DNA from: CAZHHH01 sp052400685
GTDB taxonomy: Bacteria; Bacteroidota; Bacteroidia; Bacteroidales; Marinilabiliaceae
Direction: 5' to 3' (one strand)
DNA: 32,536 nucleotides
NCBI GenBank assembly: GCA_052400685.1
Contig: JBQTGJ010000028.1
Part shown: positions 24,478 through 32,494 of the stretch, piece after piece
Numbering within the stretch: position 1 is the stretch's first letter
Layout: every line of letters starts with the position of its first letter
The notes under the pieces: generated by a model
Told to the model about the DNA's origin: nothing
Seen by the model: the letters and a program-made list of their open reading frames with translations, nothing else
Database searches by the model: none
Made by a program: the position numbers and the translations under genes

Positions 24478-24575
24478 TTTATTGTTCTTAGAATTGAGAT
24501 ACAAAACAATAAAATTTTCAACTATAATGTCAGTTCTGTTTTTCACTTAAACTTGTCATTATTTCCAGTATATTC

Positions 24576-24588
24576 GTAATTTAATTAC
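24576..24588. promoter_or_regulatory. Palindromic candidate operator between the efflux pump and AraC gene
   Basis: GTAATTTAATTAC is symmetrical around its central base and lies 42 bp upstream of the AraC start, in the shared divergent promoter region. AT-rich palindromes of this size occur by chance in such sequence, so this is only a candidate. Confidence 0.25.
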
Positions 24589-24630
24589 AAAACAAACATC
24601 ATTAATAGTCATAAAGAGAAATTATAAATA

Positions 24631-25476
24631 ATGTTAAGCGATTACGAATTTCCAAATCCCAATATATATCTAGACAATAATTTCTCTATAGGATTACATT
24701 ATACAAGACTACCTATTCAAAATTCACCGGAACGTTTAACAAGAGGAATGACATGTATATGTACAAACGGATGTGCCGATGTGGAGATTGATTTCATTAA
24801 ACACCATTTTGAAAAAGGAGCTATTCTTACCGTTTTTCCTATGCAGATAATAGAGCAAAAACAGGTAAGTGAGAATTTTTCTTTGACTTATATTTCTTAC
24901 ACCATAGAAATATTGCAAAATATATTGTTTCGATTTTCACCGGAATTTGAAGTATTTCTAAAGGAAAACCCGGTATTTAATGCCCCTGAAGAAATATACA
25001 AAGCCGACGTCGAATTTATGGAACTCATAAAAAGCAAATACGAAGAGGTGGAGAATATTTTTCGAAACGAAATTATTATAAGTCTGTCACGTGTATTTTA
25101 CCTTAATATCTACAATGGTATCCACCATAAATTACTGAAGGATAAGGTTAAAAACACCCGTAGAATTGAAATTGCAAAAACTTTTATTAACCTGATAATG
25201 CAATATTTCAATGAAAGCAGAGAGGTTGCATTTTATGCTAACAAACTAAATATAACACCAAAATATCTTTCGATTGTAACCTATGAGGTAAGAGGACAAA
25301 GTGCAAAAAAAGTTATTGATGATTATATAATGACGGAAATAAAACTACAATTAAACTCTACTTCAAAATCCATTCTGGAAATTTCAGAAGGACTAAATTT
25401 TCCTGACCAGTCGTCTTTTTGCAAATTTTTTAAACGTCATTCAGGCTTGTCTCCCAAACAGTATAGAAATAAATGA
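24631..25476 (+). CDS. AraC-family transcriptional regulator
   Basis: 281 residues. The C-terminal 95 residues hold the two helix-turn-helix motifs of AraC/XylS: FYANKLNITPKYLSIVTYEV and, after DDYIMTEIKLQLNSTSKSIL, EISEGLNFPDQSSFCKFFKR plus HSGLSPKQYR. The N-terminal 180 residues look like a cupin-type sensor domain (ERLTRGMTCICTNG, KGAILTVFPMQIIEQ). It is the only clear plus-strand gene in the window and is divergent from the DHA2 efflux pump, which it most likely regulates; the inducer is unknown. Confidence 0.94.
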   Translation: MLSDYEFPNPNIYLDNNFSIGLHYTRLPIQNSPERLTRGMTCICTNGCADVEIDFIKHHFEKGAILTVFPMQIIEQKQVSENFSLTYISYTIEILQNILFRFSPEFEVFLKENPVFNAPEEIYKADVEFMELIKSKYEEVENIFRNEIIISLSRVFYLNIYNGIHHKLLKDKVKNTRRIEIAKTFINLIMQYFNESREVAFYANKLNITPKYLSIVTYEVRGQSAKKVIDDYIMTEIKLQLNSTSKSILEISEGLNFPDQSSFCKFFKRHSGLSPKQYRNK

Positions 25477-25485
25477 TACAAATAT

Positions 25486-25579
25486 GATTATAAAATGAAA
25501 CGAGCATGCGGGTAATCTCTCACACAGGTGAATGACTATTCCGGCGAGTTCCAGATGACAACTGAGAGACAAATTATAA
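25486..25579 (+). repeat. Short dispersed element, copy 2 (inverted partner at 17462-17556)
   Basis: The reverse complement matches 17462-17556 block by block (tataatttgt, cagttg, tggaactcgcc, cctgtgt, gctcgtttcat). It starts about 10 nt after the AraC stop codon. With copy 1 it brackets about 8 kb that contain the peroxide-defence and efflux genes. Confidence 0.7.
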
Positions 25580-25696
25580 ACAAATAAAATATTAGAATTT
25601 TTCAATGAACGGTAACGTTGAGTATAAGAATACTCAGCCGATTGCGTGGCACTTTCCTGCCAGGTTAGACAGACCCCGACATATTAGGCTACATAC

Positions 25697-26569
25697 TTAT
25701 TTACTGAACCTTAATCCAACTGAAAAATCAATGCGATTTAAGCTTTCATACTCACCTTTTTCTAATTCAATCGTTTCTATCTTTGTTCCATCATTCCAGT
25801 CATATTCAAATAAGGTTCCTGTCAAAAATGAAATCTGAAATCCTAACGATAAATTTTCTGACAGACCAATATCGTATCCAACATCAAGGGATAATCCCAT
25901 TGTACTACCAGTCATTTTATACTTATCAATTATAACTTTATCGTTGGAATAACCCATATAACCTAAAGACAAATTCATGAGAAAAGCATTTTTTTTATCA
26001 TGGTTCAAAAGTCTGGTCGAAAATGTCGGACCAATGAATAAAATTGTCAAATCATCACTCATTCTACCGTAAGTTCTATTACCATCATTGTCTTCGAGAT
26101 AAATATTATCTAAACTATTTGATGACTTAAATAGATAGTACTTAAATCCAAAACCTAATGGTTCAGTGAAATAATAAGTCAAATCTCCTCCGAAATGATA
26201 TCCAGATTTTAATTCTCTTATGTAATCTTTAAAATCACTTGGAACACTTTCAGCAACTTTTGAAATTTGGTAACTATATCCGCCATTTATTGCAATCCTA
26301 AAATGTTGAAAGTTTTCATAACCCACAACTTTGTCTTTTGGCACTTCACTAGTTTGGAAATAATCAAATTGATGTGTTTTAATATTTGATACAGGTAGTA
26401 ACGTGCTTCTAATATCATCTTTGTGTTTAAAAGTGAAATAGATATTATCTTTTTTCACTTTCGTTATTTTACAATTAATCGAATCTCCCCCGTTTGTTAC
26501 AATTAAATCCTGAGAAAATATCGAGTTAGAAACAAAGATTAGGATTCCTAGAATTAGTAATTTTCTCAT
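25697..26569 (-). CDS. Outer-membrane beta-barrel protein
   Basis: 290 residues with a signal peptide (RKLLILGILIFVSNSIFS, then QDLI). Residues 20-75 form a small beta domain (VTNGGDSINCKITKVKKDNI, YFTFKHKDD) of a type often found before such barrels. The rest alternates polar and aromatic residues (FRIAINGGYSYQI, GGDLTYYFTEPLGFGFKYYL, NAFLMNLSLGYMGYSN, LSLDVGYDIG) and ends FSVGLRFSK. Specificity is unknown. Its start overlaps the stop of the upstream lipoprotein by 4 nt, so the two are translated together and probably act in one envelope complex. Confidence 0.82.
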   Translation of the reverse strand: MRKLLILGILIFVSNSIFSQDLIVTNGGDSINCKITKVKKDNIYFTFKHKDDIRSTLLPVSNIKTHQFDYFQTSEVPKDKVVGYENFQHFRIAINGGYSYQISKVAESVPSDFKDYIRELKSGYHFGGDLTYYFTEPLGFGFKYYLFKSSNSLDNIYLEDNDGNRTYGRMSDDLTILFIGPTFSTRLLNHDKKNAFLMNLSLGYMGYSNDKVIIDKYKMTGSTMGLSLDVGYDIGLSENLSLGFQISFLTGTLFEYDWNDGTKIETIELEKGEYESLNRIDFSVGLRFSK

Positions 26570-27288
26570 TGATTCTTTGCTTTAAAAGATTCGAATTCCG
26601 ATTTTCCTGTTTTACTATCAACCAGTTCCAATTTAGGGCGTCCAACAAAAGCTCCCATTGTAATTCCACAACGCAAATAATATGTTTTACCCATTATAAC
26701 ATCAATTGGCACTTCAGATTTTGCTTCCGTTTTAGCCCATAGAGAATTCAGCCCATCCTTTTTAATGTGAATTGTTTTTTTAAAGTTATTCCTCACTCGG
26801 CAAATTACAGAATCGCCAAGGAATAAATCATAGCTAACCAATGCTCCTGCACCACTGTATCTATAAACGTTTATTATAGCGTAATCAACATCTAGCAACA
26901 CCTCTTCCTCAGCTTTAGATGTATAATTATCAATATTTTCAACTTTTAATATTTTGGCAGTAATCCTGTGGCATGTACTTCCCATTGCAGATGGTGGTGC
27001 GTGCTTAATAATTTTAATTGCATTTCCTCCTGCCTTTCTGGCTTCTAATTTTGCTCTATCAATCACGATGTCATAGCTACATTTTGTACTAAAACCTGTA
27101 TCTCCAATTTTAACTTGCCCTAAAACCTCAGAATTATCAGGTTCGGATTGGTCTAATCCAATAACTACAATATCTTGTTTGTAATCTAATGGTGGATAAG
27201 ACCTACTTAAACTTGTTGAAATTTTGGGATTGCATGAACTGAAAAGAATCAATGCAGAAATAATTAATAATCCATATGATTTTTTCAT
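26566..27288 (-). CDS. Lipoprotein, partner of the barrel protein
   Basis: 240 residues with a lipoprotein signal (KKSYGLLIISALILFSSC). The N-terminal half has IVVIGLDQSEPDNSEVLGQV and YDIVIDRAKLEARKAGGNAI plus KIIKHAPP, i.e. an alpha/beta pattern seen in Bacteroidota YdgH/RcsF-like small domains, where a lipoprotein carries an isolated alpha/beta domain. The C-terminal half (about 135-235) is beta-rich: VYRYSGAGALVSYDLFLGD, TYYLRCGITMGAFVGRPKLE; such DUF2846-like domains occur after similar modules. It overlaps the barrel gene by 4 nt. The family assignment is tentative; the secretion and co-operon are clear. Confidence 0.72.
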   Translation of the reverse strand: MKKSYGLLIISALILFSSCNPKISTSLSRSYPPLDYKQDIVVIGLDQSEPDNSEVLGQVKIGDTGFSTKCSYDIVIDRAKLEARKAGGNAIKIIKHAPPSAMGSTCHRITAKILKVENIDNYTSKAEEEVLLDVDYAIINVYRYSGAGALVSYDLFLGDSVICRVRNNFKKTIHIKKDGLNSLWAKTEAKSEVPIDVIMGKTYYLRCGITMGAFVGRPKLELVDSKTGKSEFESFKAKNQ

Positions 27289-27360
27289 TGTCTGTTAAAT
27301 ATTAATAGGTTTGTTATCAATAAGTTTAATTTTTACTGTATGTTCTTTTGTATTTTGCCT

Positions 27361-27640
27361 AACGCACCCCTCCCGCCATTATCATTTATAACCCAAAAAC
27401 GTTATTGTATATATATTGTCTTTTGCCCATGATTTCCGGAAAAACAGACACTGAATGTACTAATTCGCTGATATCTATCCAATAATTTGAACAAAAACAG
27501 CTCAATGCAAGCATGAATATTCTTCTCAAAAACATAAAAAAACGACAGTAGGTCCATAGTATTTAGTTGTAGTTCTACCGGGATGTTCTTCAACCTGTAG
27601 TAATCGCGCGGTCGTGCCGACCGCTTATACTCCTATATAT
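27361..27640 (-). repeat. Cassette-associated repeat, copy H
   Basis: Same landmarks as copies C-G, with an additional short insert (aggtccatagtattt) near 27550 and more changes near the right end. On minus it begins directly at the stop of the 131-residue gene and ends at GCGTTAGGC, an exact GTTRRRY integron core, about 70 bp before the lipoprotein start. Confidence 0.9.
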
Positions 27641-28035
27641 TACATACTGACTTTCTTTTCTTTTAATTCAATCATTCTATTTTTGTCAATATAATGCGTT
27701 GCGTATTTTTCCTCAATCGTTCTATCTCCTGATTTACTAAATCTTAATTGATGTTTTACTCCTTTACCATATTTATTATACCCAGTCCAAGAGCTTTTTA
27801 AATCTAATTCAGTCGAGTATTTTCTAATCAGCTTATTAATCAAAGTGAGTATACTCAAGTTAGCTTTGCATACTCTCTCAAGATAATCAATGCGTCCAAA
27901 TCGCCAGTCTTCATAATCTTTTTTTGTCAAGTAGTCAAGTTGCAAAAATATATCCACAGAGCAAACATACCCTTTCTCATAACGATTTGAGTGTACCAAT
28001 CTTTTTACCTCTTTATCTAAATCAGCGTTATTCAT
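27640..28035 (-). CDS. Conserved hypothetical protein
   Basis: 131 residues from the ATG at 28035 (the longer frame starts with TTG). It contains GYVCSVDIFLQLDYLTKKDY, EDWRFGRIDYLERVCKANLS, SWTGYNKYGKGVKHQLRFSK and DRTIEEKYATHYI. I recognise this as a recurring small protein of unknown function in Bacteroidota and Proteobacteria. No catalytic motif is evident. It follows a UPF0158 fragment on minus with 15 nt between them and is directly followed by repeat copy H. Confidence 0.7.
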   Translation of the reverse strand: MNNADLDKEVKRLVHSNRYEKGYVCSVDIFLQLDYLTKKDYEDWRFGRIDYLERVCKANLSILTLINKLIRKYSTELDLKSSWTGYNKYGKGVKHQLRFSKSGDRTIEEKYATHYIDKNRMIELKEKKVSM

Positions 28036-28050
28036 TAAAATCAAAGTTTC

Positions 28051-28236
28051 TTAATTCAATCTGCTCTTTAACGCACTGACTATAACGCATTTTTTAAAAT
28101 CAAACCACTGCTGTCGATACTCACCAGAATTATCAATTTGCCATTTAAAGTTTTGAAAAGGGTTTGGTCTATTTAATGCGTTTATCAATTTGTCCTGCAA
28201 TCTTGTATCATCAACGCTCTCTGCAAAATCAGCCAT
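28051..28236 (-). pseudogene. UPF0158-like protein, C-terminal fragment
   Basis: 61 codons: MADFAESVDDTRLQDKLINA, LNRPNPFQNFKWQID, GEYRQQWFDFKK. These are the closing motifs of UPF0158 (PF03682) proteins, which are normally about 140-170 residues. The frame is open upstream for about 10 more codons (EIEFHDFFRIMADF), but then it overlaps the 3' end of the DHFR-like gene, so the N-terminal two thirds are missing. It is probably a remnant. The companion conserved hypothetical protein behind it may be its former partner. Confidence 0.68.
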
Positions 28237-28258
28237 TATTCTAAAAAAATCATGAAAT

Positions 28259-28795
28259 TCAATTTCTTTTCCGTTTATAATGCAGTTGCGTTAGTCCTGT
28301 GTCGAACGTTTCTGAATTCACCAGTTCAAGTTGTTGTTCAGGTCTGCCGTTTTTGAAAAGTCGTGTTCCATTACCAACCAGGATAGGTACAATTGAAATA
28401 ATAAATTCGTCAATCAAGTCGCTTTTCAAAAGTTCGTTCACTATTTCTGCTCCACCGTCACAATAGATATTTTTTCCGCTCTCGAATTTGAGTTGTTCTA
28501 CTAATTCAGTCAAATTTCCTGTATAAAAAGTTATTCTCCCTACACTCGGTCTTGCAGTTCTTGTAATGACATACACGTCTCGTTGTCCGTTGTCATAATG
28601 AGAAGAACCAATTTCTTTGAGCACATAATCATAGGTTTTTCTACCCAGAATTATGGTGTCAATGTTTGCCGTGAATTTTGCATAACCGTAGTCCTCTCCT
28701 TCTTTTTCAACTAATTTCAGAAAACTGAGGTCATCATTTGGTTTCGCAATGTATCCGTCTAAACTTGTCGCTATAAAAAGTGATAATTGTCGCAT
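28259..28795 (-). CDS. Dihydrofolate-reductase-like / RibD C-terminal-domain protein
   Basis: 178 residues of the DHFR/RibD_C superfamily (YyaP/YwjB-like). The signature pieces are SLFIATSLDGYIAKPNDDLS at the start, IILGRKTYDYVLKE, YVITRTARPS, GKNIYCDGGAEIVNELLKS and EFIISIVPILVGNGTRLFKN. It probably binds NADPH and reduces an unidentified pteridine or flavin-pathway-like substrate; these proteins are common in mobile cassettes. It starts about 55 bp after an attC-like core (CGTTGGCGGT, read on minus). Its 3' end overlaps sequence belonging to the UPF0158 fragment. Confidence 0.92.
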   Translation of the reverse strand: MRQLSLFIATSLDGYIAKPNDDLSFLKLVEKEGEDYGYAKFTANIDTIILGRKTYDYVLKEIGSSHYDNGQRDVYVITRTARPSVGRITFYTGNLTELVEQLKFESGKNIYCDGGAEIVNELLKSDLIDEFIISIVPILVGNGTRLFKNGRPEQQLELVNSETFDTGLTQLHYKRKRN

Positions 28796-28867
28796 TGATG
28801 TTTATTTCTAATTTGTCTGTTTTGTGTTGTTTGTCGTCTTTTTCGCCTGACCGCCAACGATAAATTG

Positions 28868-29371
28868 GTCGAGTAGTAAGGAGGAATTCCACCTCCCCCT
28901 CTCACAGAATCGTACGTGACAGTCTCCCGTCATACGGCTCTTCTAATGTAGCAAAATTTGGAAACTCACCCCCTTTCAGGTTGGTAATTAATTTAACTAC
29001 AATAGCTAACCCCTTTGCTCCACTCCCATTACAGAAGCTTCATCACTACTACGAGTTAGTCCACCACCTTATGGCACATTGGTAATGGTCTTGCAGTTGT
29101 TCTGCCTGGTGTTTCCCTTTATCATTACCATAAGGCTTCCTGCGTTGCGTAAATGAGCCCAGATAAAAGTCATGCCTGCTCTACAACGGTTGCCGCATAA
29201 CCAGTAAAACAGGTCGTCCGTTATGCTTATCCCTGAGACCTCGACATTCCTCGGTTTTGACAACAAGTATTGCCTTCTCGATGCGTCATCGCCAGGTTCG
29301 CTTTCGCTCATCTCCTTTATCCATACTTGACAGATCTTTGCCTGCCTTTTCTTTTCTCGCTTCACACACCA
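28868..29371 (-). mobile_element. Group II intron without a reverse transcriptase ORF
   Basis: About 504 nt from a GTGTG-type 5' end (about 29371) to a CTACTCGAC 3' end (about 28868). It shows in order: domain I (GGAGATGAGCGAAAGCGAAC, then CGATGACGCATCGAG), the internal block GTAGTAGTGATGAAGCTTCT, GGAGTGGAGCAAAGGGGTTA that normally precedes the intron ORF, a canonical 34-nt domain V (28907-28940), and a domain VI stem (GGAGG/CCTCC) with bulged A before the 3' end. The reverse transcriptase that usually lies between the middle blocks and domain V is completely absent. It may still splice with a maturase supplied in trans. The 3' exon begins CAATTTATCGTTGGCGGTC, next to an attC-like core. Confidence 0.8.
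28907..28940 (-). ncRNA. Group II intron domain V
   Basis: The 34-nt hairpin begins GAGCCGTATGACGG, has a GAGA-type loop region, and ends CACGTACGATTC. The paired 5' and 3' halves (GAGCCGTATGAC with GTCACGTACGATTC, apart from the two-base bulge) are the standard catalytic core of bacterial group II introns. Confidence 0.82.
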
Positions 29372-29764
29372 TCAAATCACTTCGCTCGCATCAGAAAAGC
29401 AGTTTAGAACCGGCTCCTATAAAGCAGATTCTGGGGGGGCGATTCCACCATCTCATCTACAGTTGCGTAGGGACATTTCCCCACTCACAGCTCACGTCGA
29501 GTGCTGCAAAGGTAAAGTCTCTTGCCATAATCCGCTTGCATCTGAAGGTGACTCCGCCATCTATGCCGACAGATAAAATCTGGCAGGAAATAGTCATGGA
29601 AATAATGGGCATAAAACCAGGAATACTTTTCGATTGAAATATGAACTACTTCCTAAGTAATATATACAATTTGCACGAACGGAAATAAATCGTTCAAACT
29701 AATTCTTTTTCATGGCTTATGCATTATTTCTATCTCAAACAACTTGATTAAACCAAGAATATAA
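29372..29764. other. Unidentified 5' flank of the intron and intergenic region
   Basis: No complete gene. The minus frames near 29450-29640 are broken by stops but look partly protein-like (DYFLPDFICRHRWRSHL in one frame); I do not recognise a family. GAGATGGTGGAA at about 29445 also occurs in the flank of the other group II intron. 29640-29764 is AT-rich and should hold the 3' end or terminator of the exporter operon; no clear hairpin. Confidence 0.35.
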
Positions 29765-30229
29765 CTAATTATTATTCAAAGCATAATCAATTACATTAAT
29801 TTTGCCAATATAAACGGTCGCCTGTCCCTCGATGGGTTCGTCGAGCTTAAAATCAGGATAGTCTATAGTACCCTGAACCCGAAAGTAACTTTGTTCTTTG
29901 TTTATATGCAGCGTGGTGTCAATATTTTGCACAGTAGCAGGAAGGCTGTTTTCACTGTGTACAAGTATAACCAGCTTTTGTCCTGTTTGCAGGAGTTTTA
30001 ATTTATTATAGGGAAGTTCAATAATATAATGTATTTTGTTGTTTTCATTATATAATTCTGCCGTTGCATTAATGGTATGGTCGAATTTGAAAAGATATGC
30101 ACCAAGTAGTAACGCAATAACAACCGCAAAAATTACAGTAATCCCAATCCGTATTATACGGGAAGGTATTTGTCCGATAATATTGCGGACTTTTTCACTT
30201 CTTAATTCAATACTGCTATTTTCACTCAT
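29765..30229 (-). CDS. Short HlyD-like membrane-fusion protein
   Basis: 154 residues: a cytosolic tail of about 25, one transmembrane helix (IIRIGITVIFAVVIALLLGAY), then a periplasmic beta-rich domain (NATAELYNENNKIHYIIELP, LLQTGQKLVILVHSE, EPIEGQATVYIGKINVIDY). This resembles the barrel and beta-hairpin parts of HlyD/MacA-type adaptors without the long coiled coil, a form often found with peptidase-containing ABC exporters in Bacteroidota. It starts 6 nt after the ABC exporter stop and is therefore in its operon. Without the coiled coil it cannot bridge to a TolC-like channel by itself, so it may complete another adaptor. Confidence 0.8.
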   Translation of the reverse strand: MSENSSIELRSEKVRNIIGQIPSRIIRIGITVIFAVVIALLLGAYLFKFDHTINATAELYNENNKIHYIIELPYNKLKLLQTGQKLVILVHSENSLPATVQNIDTTLHINKEQSYFRVQGTIDYPDFKLDEPIEGQATVYIGKINVIDYALNNN

Positions 30230-30235
30230 TATCTT

Positions 30236-32443
30236 TTAATTTCCAAGTTCGAGTTGGTTTTTTACCAGATGGTAGTATTTGCCTTTTTTAGAAGTTAATT
30301 CTGCATGTGTGCCTTGTTCCGCTATTCTTCCATTATCAAGCACGACTATTTGATCTGCATTTTTCACGGTACTCAATCGGTGGGCTACTACAACTACGGT
30401 TTTGCCTTTATAGAACTCTTGCAGGTTTTCAAGAATATCTTTTTCGTTATTGGCGTCAAGGGCGTTTGTGGCTTCATCCAGAAATAGAAAATCGGGATTC
30501 TTATATACCGCACGGGCGATAAGTATCCGTTGGCGTTGTCCCTGGCTTATTCCTTGTCCTTCCTGTCCTATGGCAGTATTGTACCCCAAAGGCATTTGAC
30601 TAACGAACTCGTGAATACGAGCGGTTTCTGCCGCATGTTTCAACCGGGAAGTATCTACATTCGTATCAGATGTGGTAATATTCTTAGCGATAGATTCTGA
30701 AAAAATATAACCATCTTGCATAACTGCACCACATTGGCTGCGCCACCATTCGGGGTTAAATTGTTCAAAGGGTAGCTTGCCTATTTGTATTTTACCTTCC
30801 TTTGGTGTATAATACCCTAACAATAATTTTACAAGCGTTGTTTTTCCACTTCCACTGGCTCCAACAATGGCTGTGGTTTTGCCATGTGGAATGATGAGGT
30901 TAATATGGCGTAACACCTTTTTGTTAAGGGCATTCTCATAACCGAAAGAGATATCGTTGAGCTCAATATTTTTATGGACAAACTGCTGTGTTGTGGCAAT
31001 GCTCTTTTTTCCTGTATCTTCTTCTGGCTTTTGGTGAATTTCGTTCATTCGATCAAGGCTAATACTTACGTCTTGCCATTGATAGATAAAATTCATGATC
31101 TGTTCAACAGGACTATTCAACTGTCCAATAATATATTGCACCGACAGCATCATACCCAGGGTGAGTTGTCCATGAATAACGGCAGCTGCTGCCAACACGG
31201 TAATCAATATGTTTTTGGTTTCATTAATAAAAATGCTTCCGGCTTCCTGAGATTGTTGTAAGCTGAGGGTTTGCATGTTAACATCAAACAGGTCTGCTTG
31301 CGTATCTTCCCACTCCCAACGCTTATTTTGCTCGTAACCCTGTAGCTTTATCTCCTGCATACCGTTGATAAGCTGGTAGGTTTTGTTGCGATTAATGGCT
31401 TGTTGTTCAAAAGTTTTATAGTCGAGAACACGACGTTTTTTTAGAAAAAACAATATCCAAACACCGTAAATAACACTCCCTATCAGAAAAACAAGAAATA
31501 TTTTTAAGTTATATATAATTAGAACAACTCCAAATACGAAAAAACTGAATACAGAGAACAACAGGTTAAGGGATTGAGCCGTAAGGAAACGTTCTACCCG
31601 ACGATGATCCTCTATACGTTGCAGGAGATCCCCCAATAGTTTAACATCGAAAAAGCTCATAGGCAGCTTCATTAGCTTGATAAAAAAGTCGGAAATAAGC
31701 GATACATTAATGCGGGTACTGATGTGCAGCAAAATGCGGCGGCGTATAAAATCGATACTTGCCCTACCCAGCAACAGCATGAGTTGTGCCAGCAGGATAA
31801 GCCACACAAAGACAATGTCTTTATTAGCAATGCCGTTATCCACAACTGCCTGTGTAAGAAACGGGAATATTAGCTGCATTAAGCTGCCTGTAAGCAAACC
31901 AATAATCAACTGTACAAACAGTTTTTTGTAACGTGCGAAATATTTGGATAGAAATGTAAGTTTGCCACTTTTCTTCTTGTAGAGTTCTCCCTCCTGCTCG
32001 AAAAATTTTGGAGTAGGTTCTAACAGAAGGGCAATGCCCTTTTCCTCGTTTTTGGTAGCAGTGCTTATCCAATGATTAACAAACTTTTCTTGTGTGTATT
32101 TTAGTAATCCTATACCGGGATCGGCCATATGAAAGACATATTGCTTGTGTTTTTTTGCAACTTTATGTAATACAACAAAATGATTCTGATTCCAGTGTAA
32201 AATACAGGGCAAAGTAACTTGATTTGCCAGTTTTTCTATGGAAAAACGTCCTCCTATGGTTTTAAACCCCAGTTTCTCAGCAGCTTTGCTAATCCCCAAA
32301 AGCGAAACCCCCTCCTTCCCGATAAACGCTCTTCTACGCAAATACTCCAACGAATACTTACGTCCATACCAAAGTGCTACCATACTTATACAAGCAGGAC
32401 CACAATCCATGGCGTCAGGTTGTTTTACAAAATGAAACTTCAT
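30236..32443 (-). CDS. Peptidase-containing ABC exporter (C39 family)
   Basis: 735 residues in the canonical order. C39 peptidase at about 1-130 with catalytic Cys14 in MDCGPACISM, His88 in NQNHFVVLH and Asp108 in MADPG. ABC transmembrane domain with six helices at about 170-450. Nucleotide-binding domain at about 490-730: Walker A GASGSGKTT (528-536), signature ISQGQRQRI (632-640), Walker B DFLFLDEATN (651-660), H-loop His688 in VAHRLST. The signature has QGQ instead of GGQ, as often in this subgroup. It should remove a double-glycine-type leader from a peptide and export the core. It is followed by the short HlyD-like gene; a 13-codon frame lies just upstream at the window edge. Confidence 0.96.
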   Translation of the reverse strand: MKFHFVKQPDAMDCGPACISMVALWYGRKYSLEYLRRRAFIGKEGVSLLGISKAAEKLGFKTIGGRFSIEKLANQVTLPCILHWNQNHFVVLHKVAKKHKQYVFHMADPGIGLLKYTQEKFVNHWISTATKNEEKGIALLLEPTPKFFEQEGELYKKKSGKLTFLSKYFARYKKLFVQLIIGLLTGSLMQLIFPFLTQAVVDNGIANKDIVFVWLILLAQLMLLLGRASIDFIRRRILLHISTRINVSLISDFFIKLMKLPMSFFDVKLLGDLLQRIEDHRRVERFLTAQSLNLLFSVFSFFVFGVVLIIYNLKIFLVFLIGSVIYGVWILFFLKKRRVLDYKTFEQQAINRNKTYQLINGMQEIKLQGYEQNKRWEWEDTQADLFDVNMQTLSLQQSQEAGSIFINETKNILITVLAAAAVIHGQLTLGMMLSVQYIIGQLNSPVEQIMNFIYQWQDVSISLDRMNEIHQKPEEDTGKKSIATTQQFVHKNIELNDISFGYENALNKKVLRHINLIIPHGKTTAIVGASGSGKTTLVKLLLGYYTPKEGKIQIGKLPFEQFNPEWWRSQCGAVMQDGYIFSESIAKNITTSDTNVDTSRLKHAAETARIHEFVSQMPLGYNTAIGQEGQGISQGQRQRILIARAVYKNPDFLFLDEATNALDANNEKDILENLQEFYKGKTVVVVAHRLSTVKNADQIVVLDNGRIAEQGTHAELTSKKGKYYHLVKNQLELGN

Positions 32444-32494
32444 ACAATATTAAAATCAGAATCACTATTGTCCGGTAAAAAATATATTTTCCAT

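Noticed and set aside
13196..27640. Insertion sequence or transposon for the 270-bp repeats
   Set aside because: No transposase, terminal inverted repeats or target duplications are visible; the ends are defined by gene stops and a GTT core instead. A non-autonomous element is not fully excluded.
29069..29637. 98-aa minus and 126-aa plus ORFs across the second intron
   Set aside because: They lie over structured group II intron RNA and its flank; neither resembles an intron reverse transcriptase.
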